Source of the DNA: Pirellulales bacterium
GTDB taxonomy: Bacteria > Planctomycetota > Planctomycetia > Pirellulales > DATAWG01
Assembly (NCBI GenBank): GCA_035939775.1
Contig: DASZFO010000095.1
Location: forward strand, 1 to 40,434
Reading direction: 5' to 3'
Length of the DNA stretch: 40,434 nt
The position numbers were made by a program, and so were the translations under genes. Position 1 is the stretch's first letter; every line of letters starts with the position of its first letter. A model generated the notes under the pieces. It was not told the DNA's origin and searched no databases. It was given only the letters and a program-made list of their open reading frames with translations. Positions 32,122 through 39,477 of this stretch are shown piece after piece.

Positions 32122-32763
32122 ATGCCGACACGACTGAAAACCCGCGGCATTGTGTTTCTGTTAGCCTCGCTGTCGTTCGCGTGTTTGCTCGGGCAGTTCT
32201 ACTCCTTGTGGTCGATGCACTGGTTTGGCTGCTGGATTCTGCCGCCGGCGACGTTCGTGCTGATCGCGCTGGCCTGGTTCGATCGTGGTTGGCCGTCGGC
32301 AGGGCCGCGGGTGTGGATTGTGCAGGGGGCGATCGGCGGCATCGTCGCGGCAATTGCCTACGATCTCTATCGCCTGCCGTTCGTGCTCGGCGGAGCACCG
32401 CTATTCAAGGTGTTCGGCAAGTTCGGCAATCTGCTGCTGGGCGCCGGAGTGGATGACCAGGCGTCGTCGCTCGCGCAATGGCTCGGGTGGACGTATCATT
32501 TCTCCAACGGCGCGGCGCTCGGGATCATGTTTCTGGCGATGGTGGTACGCCCGAATCGGCGAACCCTGTTTTGGGGCGCCGTTGCGTGGGCCTTGTGTGT
32601 TGAGGCGATTCTGCTGACAACTCCTTACGCCAAGTTCTTCGGCCTGCCGCTGAACGGCTGGTTCCTTTTCTTGACTGCCAGCGCCCACGCGATCTTTGGC
32701 GTTGTCCTCGGATTATGGTGCCGCTCGCGCATCGCCCCGCGCCTTGCGGCGACCGCCGGTTAG
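32122..32763 (+). CDS. Small integral membrane protein, function unknown
   Basis: This 213-residue hydrophobic protein has five or six predicted membrane helices, starting with IVFLLASLSFACLLGQFYSLW. The polar loops are short; one contains FKVFGKFGNLLLGAGVDDQASS. I do not recognise a family. It ends 51 bases inside the 3' end of the convergent PEP-CTERM gene, so the two genes overlap tail to tail. The ATG at 32122 is used; no strong ribosome site is visible. Confidence 0.7.
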   Translation: MPTRLKTRGIVFLLASLSFACLLGQFYSLWSMHWFGCWILPPATFVLIALAWFDRGWPSAGPRVWIVQGAIGGIVAAIAYDLYRLPFVLGGAPLFKVFGKFGNLLLGAGVDDQASSLAQWLGWTYHFSNGAALGIMFLAMVVRPNRRTLFWGAVAWALCVEAILLTTPYAKFFGLPLNGWFLFLTASAHAIFGVVLGLWCRSRIAPRLAATAG

Positions 32764-34542
32764 TCCGCGAAAGGCGGATGCGACAATAGGCGCGAGCGAG
32801 GCCAGCAGGAGCGTTGACGGTTCAGGGACGTTCGTCGAATCATCGCTGACAATTTTGTCGAGCGATATTACCGGCGACGAACCGGACGACACATCGTCTG
32901 CGTTGCGTTGATCGCTGAGCACGAGTACCGAATCCTCGCTCCCGGCGGCAAAGGGGCCGCGCGGGCTGAGCGAACCAGCAAGAATCAGATTGGCGGCGCC
33001 GGTATCCGACGCGGAAATCGTCAGCATCGCCGGGGCGGACGCCGTCCCGCCGATTACGATCGAATTCTGCATGACTTGGCTGGCAGTCAGGTTTCCGCCG
33101 GCGTTGATCACGAGGTCGCCGGCGCCGTTGATGTTGCCGGCCTGCTGGTTCGTGCCGCTAACGATCAGCCCGCCTCCGGACGCTTGAGTGCTGTTGTTTG
33201 CAATGTTGACCGCAGACGAGAGCGCCGAGATCGAGCCAGCCAATTCGAGCGTAGCGCCGGAAGCGACTGTCAGCGTGACGCCGTTTCCGATAGTCGCCGA
33301 GCCGCTGGCGGCGCTGAATTTCAGTTTTCCACCGTTGACTTGAATGGATGTGTTCGCGACGAACGTTGGCGGGCTGGTGATCCGAAGCGTTCCCGATCCG
33401 TTCAGGGCCACAGTTGGATTCGCCCCGCTTGTCGCAAATGCGCCGCTGATCGTCAGGGTGCTCCCTGGCGCGATCGTGAATACCGTTCCTTCCATATCGG
33501 CCAACGTCAGATTCGCCGAGATCATATGATTGCCGGAGTTCACGTTCACGGCCGCCCCGACGCCGTTATTGTTGAGAACGATTCCGTGGCCATCCACGCC
33601 GTCAGCCGCCAACGTGTAGCTCGTCGTCGCATTGTCGAAAATCAACGTGCCGGCGTAGACGGCTCGGTCGATGGTCACAGACGCCATGGGACCGTTCACC
33701 GCCGTAGTTGCTCCACCGCCGAACGCCGCAGTGAAGCCCAAGCCGTTGGGAATTGTTTGATACCATTTCGTTCCGTCGCTGTAGCTGCCGCTGCCGTTGT
33801 AATTCCACGACTCGGGAACGGCGATCGCGGCGGAGTAGATCGCCATCGTCGCCGCGTTCTGCTGTAAGATCGGCGCGTTGGAGTAGAAGCCACTGGTGCC
33901 GATGTCGGTGGCGAACACATCGATCAACGGGCCGGTTGTTAACTTTTGGCCGCCAGCGAGCGTGACGGACACTTCGTATGAGAAACCGTATTCGCCGTAG
34001 TATTGAGTGGACGCGGCGCCAAAATACAACTTCTTCTGCAGCTCATGCGGATCGAACAGCGACACGCCATAGCCGGGCACGAACGGTCCGACGCCAGCGA
34101 TTCCGCCAGTGAATTGCACGGTGCCGGGCGCTGCGCCCGGATAGAGGCCGACGTCCCGATCATACACGGCCATGTAAGTGCCGGAGGACGCCGGCACGGT
34201 CGCCGTTGGACCTGTCCCCGTGCCGTCGGAGAAGAACAACGGGCTGAGGATATTGTAAGTGGCGGTGTAGCTCGGCCAGGCGCCAGTGGCATAAGCAAAT
34301 CCGTGAATGACCCCATAGCTCCCATCGGACGAGGCGGTGCCGCTGAAGGCGGAGACGAATAGATTCTGCGGACCGATCGCATTTCCGTTTCCGTCGAGGA
34401 TCGTTGACTCCGAGGCTGGAGCGATTACGACCGCGTTGCCTTGCGAATCGCTTTCAAGCGACAGGCCAAATCCGTGGCCCCAAGCGCAATTGGCCGTCGC
34501 AACGAGTATCGCCGCAAACATCCCAAAGACATTGATTTTCAT
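32713..34542 (-). CDS. PEP-CTERM protein with N-terminal-histidine domain and beta-strand repeats
   Basis: The 609-residue precursor has a signal ending in CAWG, so the mature protein should start HGFGLSLES. A first domain of about 220 residues is shared with the next gene: NLFVSAFSGTASSDGSY, ILSPLFFSDGTG, DPHELQKKLYFG, DVFATDIG. Then come autotransporter-associated beta-strand repeats (IDRAVYAGTLIFDNATTSY and similar), and a PEP-CTERM sorting tail from about 572 with VPEPSTLLL, a hydrophobic helix and basic residues. PEP-CTERM proteins are exported and anchored or released by exosortase. The ATG at 34542 has AGGAAC upstream. It starts 10 bases after the previous gene and is probably co-transcribed with it. 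Confidence 0.9.
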   Translation of the reverse strand: MKINVFGMFAAILVATANCAWGHGFGLSLESDSQGNAVVIAPASESTILDGNGNAIGPQNLFVSAFSGTASSDGSYGVIHGFAYATGAWPSYTATYNILSPLFFSDGTGTGPTATVPASSGTYMAVYDRDVGLYPGAAPGTVQFTGGIAGVGPFVPGYGVSLFDPHELQKKLYFGAASTQYYGEYGFSYEVSVTLAGGQKLTTGPLIDVFATDIGTSGFYSNAPILQQNAATMAIYSAAIAVPESWNYNGSGSYSDGTKWYQTIPNGLGFTAAFGGGATTAVNGPMASVTIDRAVYAGTLIFDNATTSYTLAADGVDGHGIVLNNNGVGAAVNVNSGNHMISANLTLADMEGTVFTIAPGSTLTISGAFATSGANPTVALNGSGTLRITSPPTFVANTSIQVNGGKLKFSAASGSATIGNGVTLTVASGATLELAGSISALSSAVNIANNSTQASGGGLIVSGTNQQAGNINGAGDLVINAGGNLTASQVMQNSIVIGGTASAPAMLTISASDTGAANLILAGSLSPRGPFAAGSEDSVLVLSDQRNADDVSSGSSPVISLDKIVSDDSTNVPEPSTLLLASLAPIVASAFRGLTGGRRKARGDARAAP

Positions 34543-34552
34543 AGGCCGTTCC

Positions 34553-35356
34553 TCAAGAAACTGAACGGATTGCGTTGCAATACAAGAAGGCGCCGAGCGC
34601 CGCGAGGCAGATCGCGCAAAGCACAAACGCCGAGGGTTCAGGCACCGCGGCGCGGAAAATCGCCAACGTCGCGGGATCCTGCAACGCGAACGGATCGGCG
34701 TTGGTGGCGAAACCGCCGCCGGCGCCAATGTCGGTCGCGAATATGTCGACCAGCGGCCCGGTCGTCACCATTCCATTGGCGAAAGTGGCGCTGACGTAGA
34801 ATGCAAATCCATATTCGCCGTTTGCTTGGCTCGAGCCGCTGGCGATGTAAAGGTCTTTTTCCAGCTCGTGAAAGTCCATCAGCGACACGCCAACGCCGGG
34901 AAGGCGCGACGTGCTCCCCGACACGTCAACATCCCCCGCCGAAGCGCCGGGATGCTGTCCGTCGGAGTTGCCGGCGAAGCGATCATAAATGTGCAAGTAG
35001 GTGCCTGAGGACGCTGGTGCGGCCGGTCCCGTACCGTCGGAGAAGTAAAGCGGACTGAGAATGTGAAAAGTCGCTGCGCTGTGAGCCGGCTGCGGCCCAA
35101 CGATCGCTGCAAAACCCTCGTCGGTCGGGTAGCTTCCGTCGCTGTTGGCCGTGCCGTTGAACTGATCGAGGAACAGATTGTTTGGTCCGGGCGTTGGATT
35201 GTTCGGATCGTTGTCCAAGACCGGTTGTGCCGAGACAATGCTGAACGACGTCGGGCTGGTGGAGGAATTGGGAATCAGGCTGAATCCATGCCCCCAGGCG
35301 GGGCCGGCCCATAAACTGAACATCAGCAATACGATCCAAAGTGAATTCGTTTTCAT
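34553..35356 (-). CDS. PEP-CTERM protein, single N-terminal-histidine domain
   Basis: The 267-residue precursor has a signal ending PAWG, and the mature protein would start HGFSLIPNS. The domain matches the N-terminal part of the next gene, including NLFLDQFNGTANSDGSY, ILSPLYFSDGTG, FHELEKDLYI and DIFATDIGAG. The C-terminal tail from residue 238 reads VPEPSAFVLCAICLAALGAF plus basic residues, a PEP-CTERM signal. The start at 35356 has AAGGGAA upstream; an ATG at 35380 adds eight residues before the signal. It is probably exported by Sec and processed by exosortase. Possible metal binding through the N-terminal histidine is inference. Confidence 0.88.
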   Translation of the reverse strand: MKTNSLWIVLLMFSLWAGPAWGHGFSLIPNSSTSPTSFSIVSAQPVLDNDPNNPTPGPNNLFLDQFNGTANSDGSYPTDEGFAAIVGPQPAHSAATFHILSPLYFSDGTGPAAPASSGTYLHIYDRFAGNSDGQHPGASAGDVDVSGSTSRLPGVGVSLMDFHELEKDLYIASGSSQANGEYGFAFYVSATFANGMVTTGPLVDIFATDIGAGGGFATNADPFALQDPATLAIFRAAVPEPSAFVLCAICLAALGAFLYCNAIRSVS

Positions 35357-35414
35357 CGATGTTTTCCCTTGGAGGTTCATTCAAAACGTCGCAAATTGGC
35401 TCGAACCGTAAAGG

Positions 35415-36107
35415 CTACCGAATCGGCTGAGCGTAATTCGTATGATTAGCGATATCCTTCAGCACCCAGCCGTACACAGTGTCCTGCGACACCGTCTCCG
35501 CGTGTCCGTCCGCGTAGAGATAATTCGCGCTGTCTCCATGCTGGTTGGGATTCATTTCGGCGATCATCGTGTCCCAAACCGCGCCGTTGGCAATGTCGCC
35601 AGGCGCATACCACTCCGAAGTGTGAACGTGGTCGTCCTGGGCTGCGCGGCCTGAATTCGCTCCTTCGAACAACACGATGAGCCGATGTGTTTCCTTCATC
35701 TTGTTGATGTTGAGGACCGACTTGCCGTCGAGCGTCTGGTAGGCGACATATTCGTTAATGACGTAGCTCGTGCCGCGGATGCCGTTGGCATTGGCCAACA
35801 CGCGCTGCTCGCCCAACGGATCGTCGGGACACAATCGCACCTTGTCGACGCTTTCCAAATACGGCGCGACGGTTACGATCCACGACTTGCTGTTCCCGGC
35901 ATGGTATGTGAACGGAAAGTTCCCGTTATGCGCGTTGGCGAATTGCGTGATGCCAAGCCCCAACTGGTGCATGTTGCTCGAGCAATTCGTGCGGCGCGCG
36001 GCCTCGCGCGCCGACTGGATCGCCGGGAGCAACAGACCGATCAACACTCCAATGATGGCGATCACCACCAAGAGTTCGACCAGCGTAAACGCGCGGCGTT
36101 TGCGCAC
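35415..36107 (-). CDS. DUF1559 prepilin-like protein
   Basis: This 230-residue protein has a type IV prepilin/pseudopilin N-terminus: basic MRKRRA, then [18 protein letters not shown] and [17 protein letters not shown]. The DUF1559 region follows with the family C-terminal YADGHAE motif (the H-x-DG type). Planctomycetes carry dozens of these proteins with unknown role; they are probably processed by a prepilin peptidase and surface exposed. The GTG start at 36107 has GGGAGGTG just upstream. Longer frames add 32 residues that do not fit a prepilin leader. It lies between the Cys-rich gene and the PEP-CTERM genes on the same strand. Confidence 0.93.
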   Translation of the reverse strand: MRKRRAFTLVELLVVIAIIGVLIGLLLPAIQSAREAARRTNCSSNMHQLGLGITQFANAHNGNFPFTYHAGNSKSWIVTVAPYLESVDKVRLCPDDPLGEQRVLANANGIRGTSYVINEYVAYQTLDGKSVLNINKMKETHRLIVLFEGANSGRAAQDDHVHTSEWYAPGDIANGAVWDTMIAEMNPNQHGDSANYLYADGHAETVSQDTVYGWVLKDIANHTNYAQPIR

Positions 36108-36251
36108 GGACGCACCTCCCTCACAAAAGGCTGCCAACAATCGAGACGGCAGCGTAGGGCACGCTGTGCTTGCCGAAGCCGCTGCGACATTGACGCCCGG
36201 CACGCACAGCGTTCTCTACCAAGATCCGAATTGCCGTCACACAACGGCGCT

Positions 36252-36959
36252 TCAGATGGCCATCGAGCGCGGAGGAGGAGTCGGCGGCTGGGCCGAGAAG
36301 GAAGAGACGCAATCGCGGGGGTTGATGATTTGCCCGGTCGGATTCCAAACTGCCGTCCAACGCACGGCGGGAGGTGGGGCCAGCGATACGATCGCGGCCG
36401 ACCAGTTGCTCGCGATTCCTTGGCACTCGAGCGCCTTGATCAGCACGACGCCGGGCGCCGACGATCGATCTTGATCGTGCGAGCCGTCGGTCTCGTGGTC
36501 GGCGTCGCTGTCGTGGTTCTCCGTTTTCGTAGCGCGGTCGTGGCAGCAGCAGCACGTCGTATCGTGTTCCGCGCAGCAATCGTGGTCCGCACAGCAATCG
36601 CGCTGCGGCCCGGCACGCCAATCGATGCCCTGCGCTTTGGCTTCAGCCAGCACGTAATCCGGGGGCTGAACGTGATTCTCCCGCGCCCATTCGAGCCGCT
36701 CGGCCAGCGTATGACAGCAGCAATGCCGCCAGCACTGCTCGGCGTCCTTGCAGCCGCAAGGCGAATTCATGCAGGGAAATGGCTGGCTCTTGTCCTTCTG
36801 AACCGCCTCGAACGCCATCCGCGGCAGCGGAAAAGAAAATCCAAGGGCGACCGCCAGATAAAGCGCGATCGAGGACCATCCGCAAAGCCGCAATCGCATT
36901 CCGCGCCGCCAAGCGGCATAAGGACTGTTCCGATGCATCTTGAATTTGGCGAGCATCAT
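36252..36959 (-). CDS. Cysteine- and histidine-rich membrane protein
   Basis: This 235-residue protein has one membrane helix (about 27-46). Two Cys-rich parts follow. The first is CMNSPCGCKDAEQCWRHCCC (63-82), then WARENHVQPPDYVLAEA. I remember it as a recurrent planctomycete motif, probably a metal site. The second, residues 122-161, alternates cysteine, histidine and aspartate (CCADHDCCAEHD, then CCCCHD and a His/Asp-rich stretch). It should bind several metal ions outside the membrane. No function is known. ATG choice is uncertain (36959, 36938 or 36899) and there is no clear ribosome site. It is the first gene of the minus-strand run ending at 32713. Confidence 0.8.
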   Translation of the reverse strand: MMLAKFKMHRNSPYAAWRRGMRLRLCGWSSIALYLAVALGFSFPLPRMAFEAVQKDKSQPFPCMNSPCGCKDAEQCWRHCCCHTLAERLEWARENHVQPPDYVLAEAKAQGIDWRAGPQRDCCADHDCCAEHDTTCCCCHDRATKTENHDSDADHETDGSHDQDRSSAPGVVLIKALECQGIASNWSAAIVSLAPPPAVRWTAVWNPTGQIINPRDCVSSFSAQPPTPPPRSMAI

Positions 36960-37110
36960 GGAGGGAGGACCGTAGGAGGGAGCGCCGAATCTACGCCGCC
37001 GGGAATTGCCCTAGCCCTGCCCTGGAGGGCGATTCGCGGCTATATTATTGTATTGGCCCCCACCGCTCCTCAATCCCCTTATCGAACTTACTATAGTGGC
37101 GTGCGATTCG

Positions 37111-38532
37111 ATGGCGACAGCTTCCAATAAACCGCGGACGATGTTCGAGAAGATTTGGGATGCCCACGTGGTGCATGCCGAACATGGTAAGCAGGCGATC
37201 CTCTACATCGATCTGCATCTGGTGCATGAAGTCACCAGCGCCCAAGCTTTCGAGGGGCTGCGGCTGGCGGGCCGCCCGATTCGCCGCCCGGAGCGAACGA
37301 TCGCCACGGCCGACCACAATATCCCCACCACGGATCGCAGTCTGCCGATCGCCGATCCAATTTCAAAACAGCAGATCGACACACTGCGAAATAACTGCCG
37401 GGAATTCGGCATCCGCCTTTACGATCTCAACGACGCCAAGCAAGGGATCGTTCACATCATCGGCCCGGAACTCGGCTTGACGCAGCCGGGCATGACGATC
37501 GTCTGCGGCGACAGCCACACGGCCACTCATGGGGCGCTTGGGGCCTTGGCCTTCGGCATCGGCACGAGCGAGGTCGAGCACGTCTTGGCCACACAGACGC
37601 TGCTGCAATCGCGCCCTAAGACGTTCGAGCTGCGAATTGACGGCCGGCTGCCGCGCGGGGTTACGGCGAAGGATTTGATCCTTTACTTGATCGGCCAAAT
37701 CACCACCGATGGCGGCACGGGTTTCGTGATCGAGTATACGGGCAGCACGATCCGTGGGCTGTCGATGGCCGAGCGGCTGACGATATGCAACATGTCGATC
37801 GAGGCGGGCGCAAGGGCCGGCATGATTGCACCCGATCAGACGACGTACGACTATCTCCGCGGCCGCGAATTTGCTCCGCAGCGATTCGATGCCGCGGTAG
37901 CTCAATGGGAAAAACTCCCGAGCGACGCGGGGGCGATTTACGACCGCGTCCAAGTTTTCCAGGCCGCGGATATCACGCCGCAAGTCACTTGGGGCACGAA
38001 TCCGGGGCAAGTCGCGCCCGTCAATACGGCGGTGCCCGATCCCGCGAAGTTTTCCTCGGACGATGAACGAAAGACTGCGGCGCGGGCGCTTGAGTATATG
38101 GACCTCAAGCCGGGCCGGCCGATCACGTCGATCAACGTCGATCGCGTTTTCATCGGCTCGTGCACGAACAGCCGGATTGAGGATCTGCGGGCGGCGGCGG
38201 CGGTCGTCCGCGGTTATCGCGTCGCCAGCACGGTCGAGGCGATGGTCGTGCCGGGGAGCGGCCAAGTGAAGCAGCAAGCCGAAGCAGAGGGACTCGACCG
38301 AGTCTTCCGCAGCGCCGGGTTCGATTGGCGCGAGGCCGGATGCAGCATGTGCCTTGGCATGAACCCCGACATCTTGAAACCCGGTCAGCGCTGCGCCTCG
38401 ACGAGCAATCGCAACTTCGAGGGACGGCAGGGCAAGGGGGGCCGCACGCATTTGGTCTCGCCCGCCATGGCCGCCGCCGCCGCCGTCGCCGGCCACTTCG
38501 TCGATATTCGCGATTGGGAGTTCAAGGAGTAA
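37111..38532 (+). CDS. leuC: 3-isopropylmalate dehydratase large subunit
   Basis: LeuC with LeuD converts 2-isopropylmalate to 3-isopropylmalate in leucine synthesis. The 473-residue protein has all aconitase-family marks: [11 protein letters not shown] at the start, [30 protein letters not shown], the Fe-S cysteines C351 in GSCTNS and C411 and C414 in GCSMC. The ATG at 37111 agrees with the family; a longer frame is not conserved. leuD follows, but 206 bases that hold a palindromic element lie between them. Confidence 0.97.
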   Translation: MATASNKPRTMFEKIWDAHVVHAEHGKQAILYIDLHLVHEVTSAQAFEGLRLAGRPIRRPERTIATADHNIPTTDRSLPIADPISKQQIDTLRNNCREFGIRLYDLNDAKQGIVHIIGPELGLTQPGMTIVCGDSHTATHGALGALAFGIGTSEVEHVLATQTLLQSRPKTFELRIDGRLPRGVTAKDLILYLIGQITTDGGTGFVIEYTGSTIRGLSMAERLTICNMSIEAGARAGMIAPDQTTYDYLRGREFAPQRFDAAVAQWEKLPSDAGAIYDRVQVFQAADITPQVTWGTNPGQVAPVNTAVPDPAKFSSDDERKTAARALEYMDLKPGRPITSINVDRVFIGSCTNSRIEDLRAAAAVVRGYRVASTVEAMVVPGSGQVKQQAEAEGLDRVFRSAGFDWREAGCSMCLGMNPDILKPGQRCASTSNRNFEGRQGKGGRTHLVSPAMAAAAAVAGHFVDIRDWEFKE

Positions 38533-38613
38533 ACGCATCTGAATCCGGGGCCTTACGGCACCCGGCTTGCCACTTGCAAATAGCAAATAGCGGAGCTTCA
38601 AACCTGATTTGAC

Positions 38614-38690
38614 GGGTGCCATGGCCACTGCTCTGAGTGGCCATGCGCCAACGCCATGCATGCCCACGCCGAGCCGTGGGCATGGCACCC
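38614..38690. repeat. GGGTGCCATGG...GGCACCC element, copy 2
   Basis: A 77 bp copy of the element at 31960-32034. The outer arms and the CACTGCTCTGAGTGGCCATG inner part are conserved, while the middle differs. It lies in the leuC-leuD spacer. Short units such as CACTTGCCACTTGCC (38695-38730) follow and remove any clear leuD ribosome site. Confidence 0.88.
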
Positions 38691-38738
38691 AAGCCGTTTT
38701 GCCACTTGTCACTTGCCACTTGCCACTTGGAACTCCCC

Positions 38739-39338
38739 ATGCAGCCTTTCGTCAAACATACCGGCCTCGTCGCTCCGATGGATCGCGCCAGCGTCGATAC
38801 GGACCAGATCATTCCCAAGCAATTCCTCAAGCGAATCGAACGGACGGGCTTCGGGCAATTCCTGTTTTTCGATTGGCGGTTTCACGACGACGGCTCGGAC
38901 AATCCCGAGTTTGAGCTGAATCGGCCCGAATACCGCGGGGCGAGCGTGCTCCTGGCGCGGCGGAATTTTGGCTGCGGATCGAGCCGCGAACATGCCCCGT
39001 GGGCGCTGGCCGATTATGGCTTCCGCGTGTTGATCGCCCCGAGCTTCGCCGACATCTTTTACAACAACTGCTTCAAGAACGGCATCCTGCCAATTCGACT
39101 CGACGATGCGACGGTGAATGACCTGTTCGGCCGAGCGGCGAAGTTCCCACGATATGCCCTGACGGCCGATCTCGAATCGTGCCGGTTGACGGACGAACAT
39201 GGTCTTTCGCTGGCATTCGAAATCGAAGCGTTCCGGCGTAATTGCCTGCTTAACGGGCTGGACGATATCGGCTTGACGCTCGCGCACGAAGACAAGATTT
39301 CGGGATTCGAGCATTCCCGCGAGACTATAGTGACTTAG
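38739..39338 (+). CDS. leuD: 3-isopropylmalate dehydratase small subunit
   Basis: LeuD is the swivelling domain partner of LeuC. The 199-residue length fits. The N-terminal [46 protein letters not shown] and [16 protein letters not shown] are all family blocks. I chose ATG at 38739 because family similarity starts there; the longer frame to 38637 is translated repeat. No Shine-Dalgarno site is visible, since the CACTTGC units lie directly upstream. The stop (39336-39338) is two bases before the 17 bp-ended element. Confidence 0.96.
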   Translation: MQPFVKHTGLVAPMDRASVDTDQIIPKQFLKRIERTGFGQFLFFDWRFHDDGSDNPEFELNRPEYRGASVLLARRNFGCGSSREHAPWALADYGFRVLIAPSFADIFYNNCFKNGILPIRLDDATVNDLFGRAAKFPRYALTADLESCRLTDEHGLSLAFEIEAFRRNCLLNGLDDIGLTLAHEDKISGFEHSRETIVT

Positions 39339-39340
39339 AA

Positions 39341-39452
39341 CGCCTAACAAATCCGGCGGGGACTGTCCCCCTTTTGCGCGGGCACCATCGCCGCGATGGT
39401 CGGCGGAGCAAAACGAGGACTGTCCCCTTCTCCCAGCCGGATTTGTTAGGCG
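39341..39452. repeat. Palindromic element with 17 bp inverted ends, copy 2
   Basis: A 112 bp element with the same perfect 17 bp ends as 3194-3287 (39341-39357 and 39436-39452). The middle has GGGGACTGTCCCC and a longer centre with ACCATCGCCGCGATGGT, itself a hairpin. It starts directly after leuD and may end its transcript. Confidence 0.92.
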
Positions 39453-39477
39453 TTCGCAGGAAACTCGGAACGCCATT

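Noticed and set aside
36960-37110. Possible Zur-like box (TATATTATTGTATT) upstream of the Cys-rich gene
   Set aside because: The sequence is A/T-rich but has no convincing dyad, so I do not annotate an operator.
35685-37130. 481-residue plus-strand frame
   Set aside because: It is antisense to the DUF1559 and Cys-rich genes, both of which have clear motifs, and its composition is Arg-rich.
37363-38712. 449-residue minus-strand frame
   Set aside because: It is antisense to leuC, which is unambiguous.
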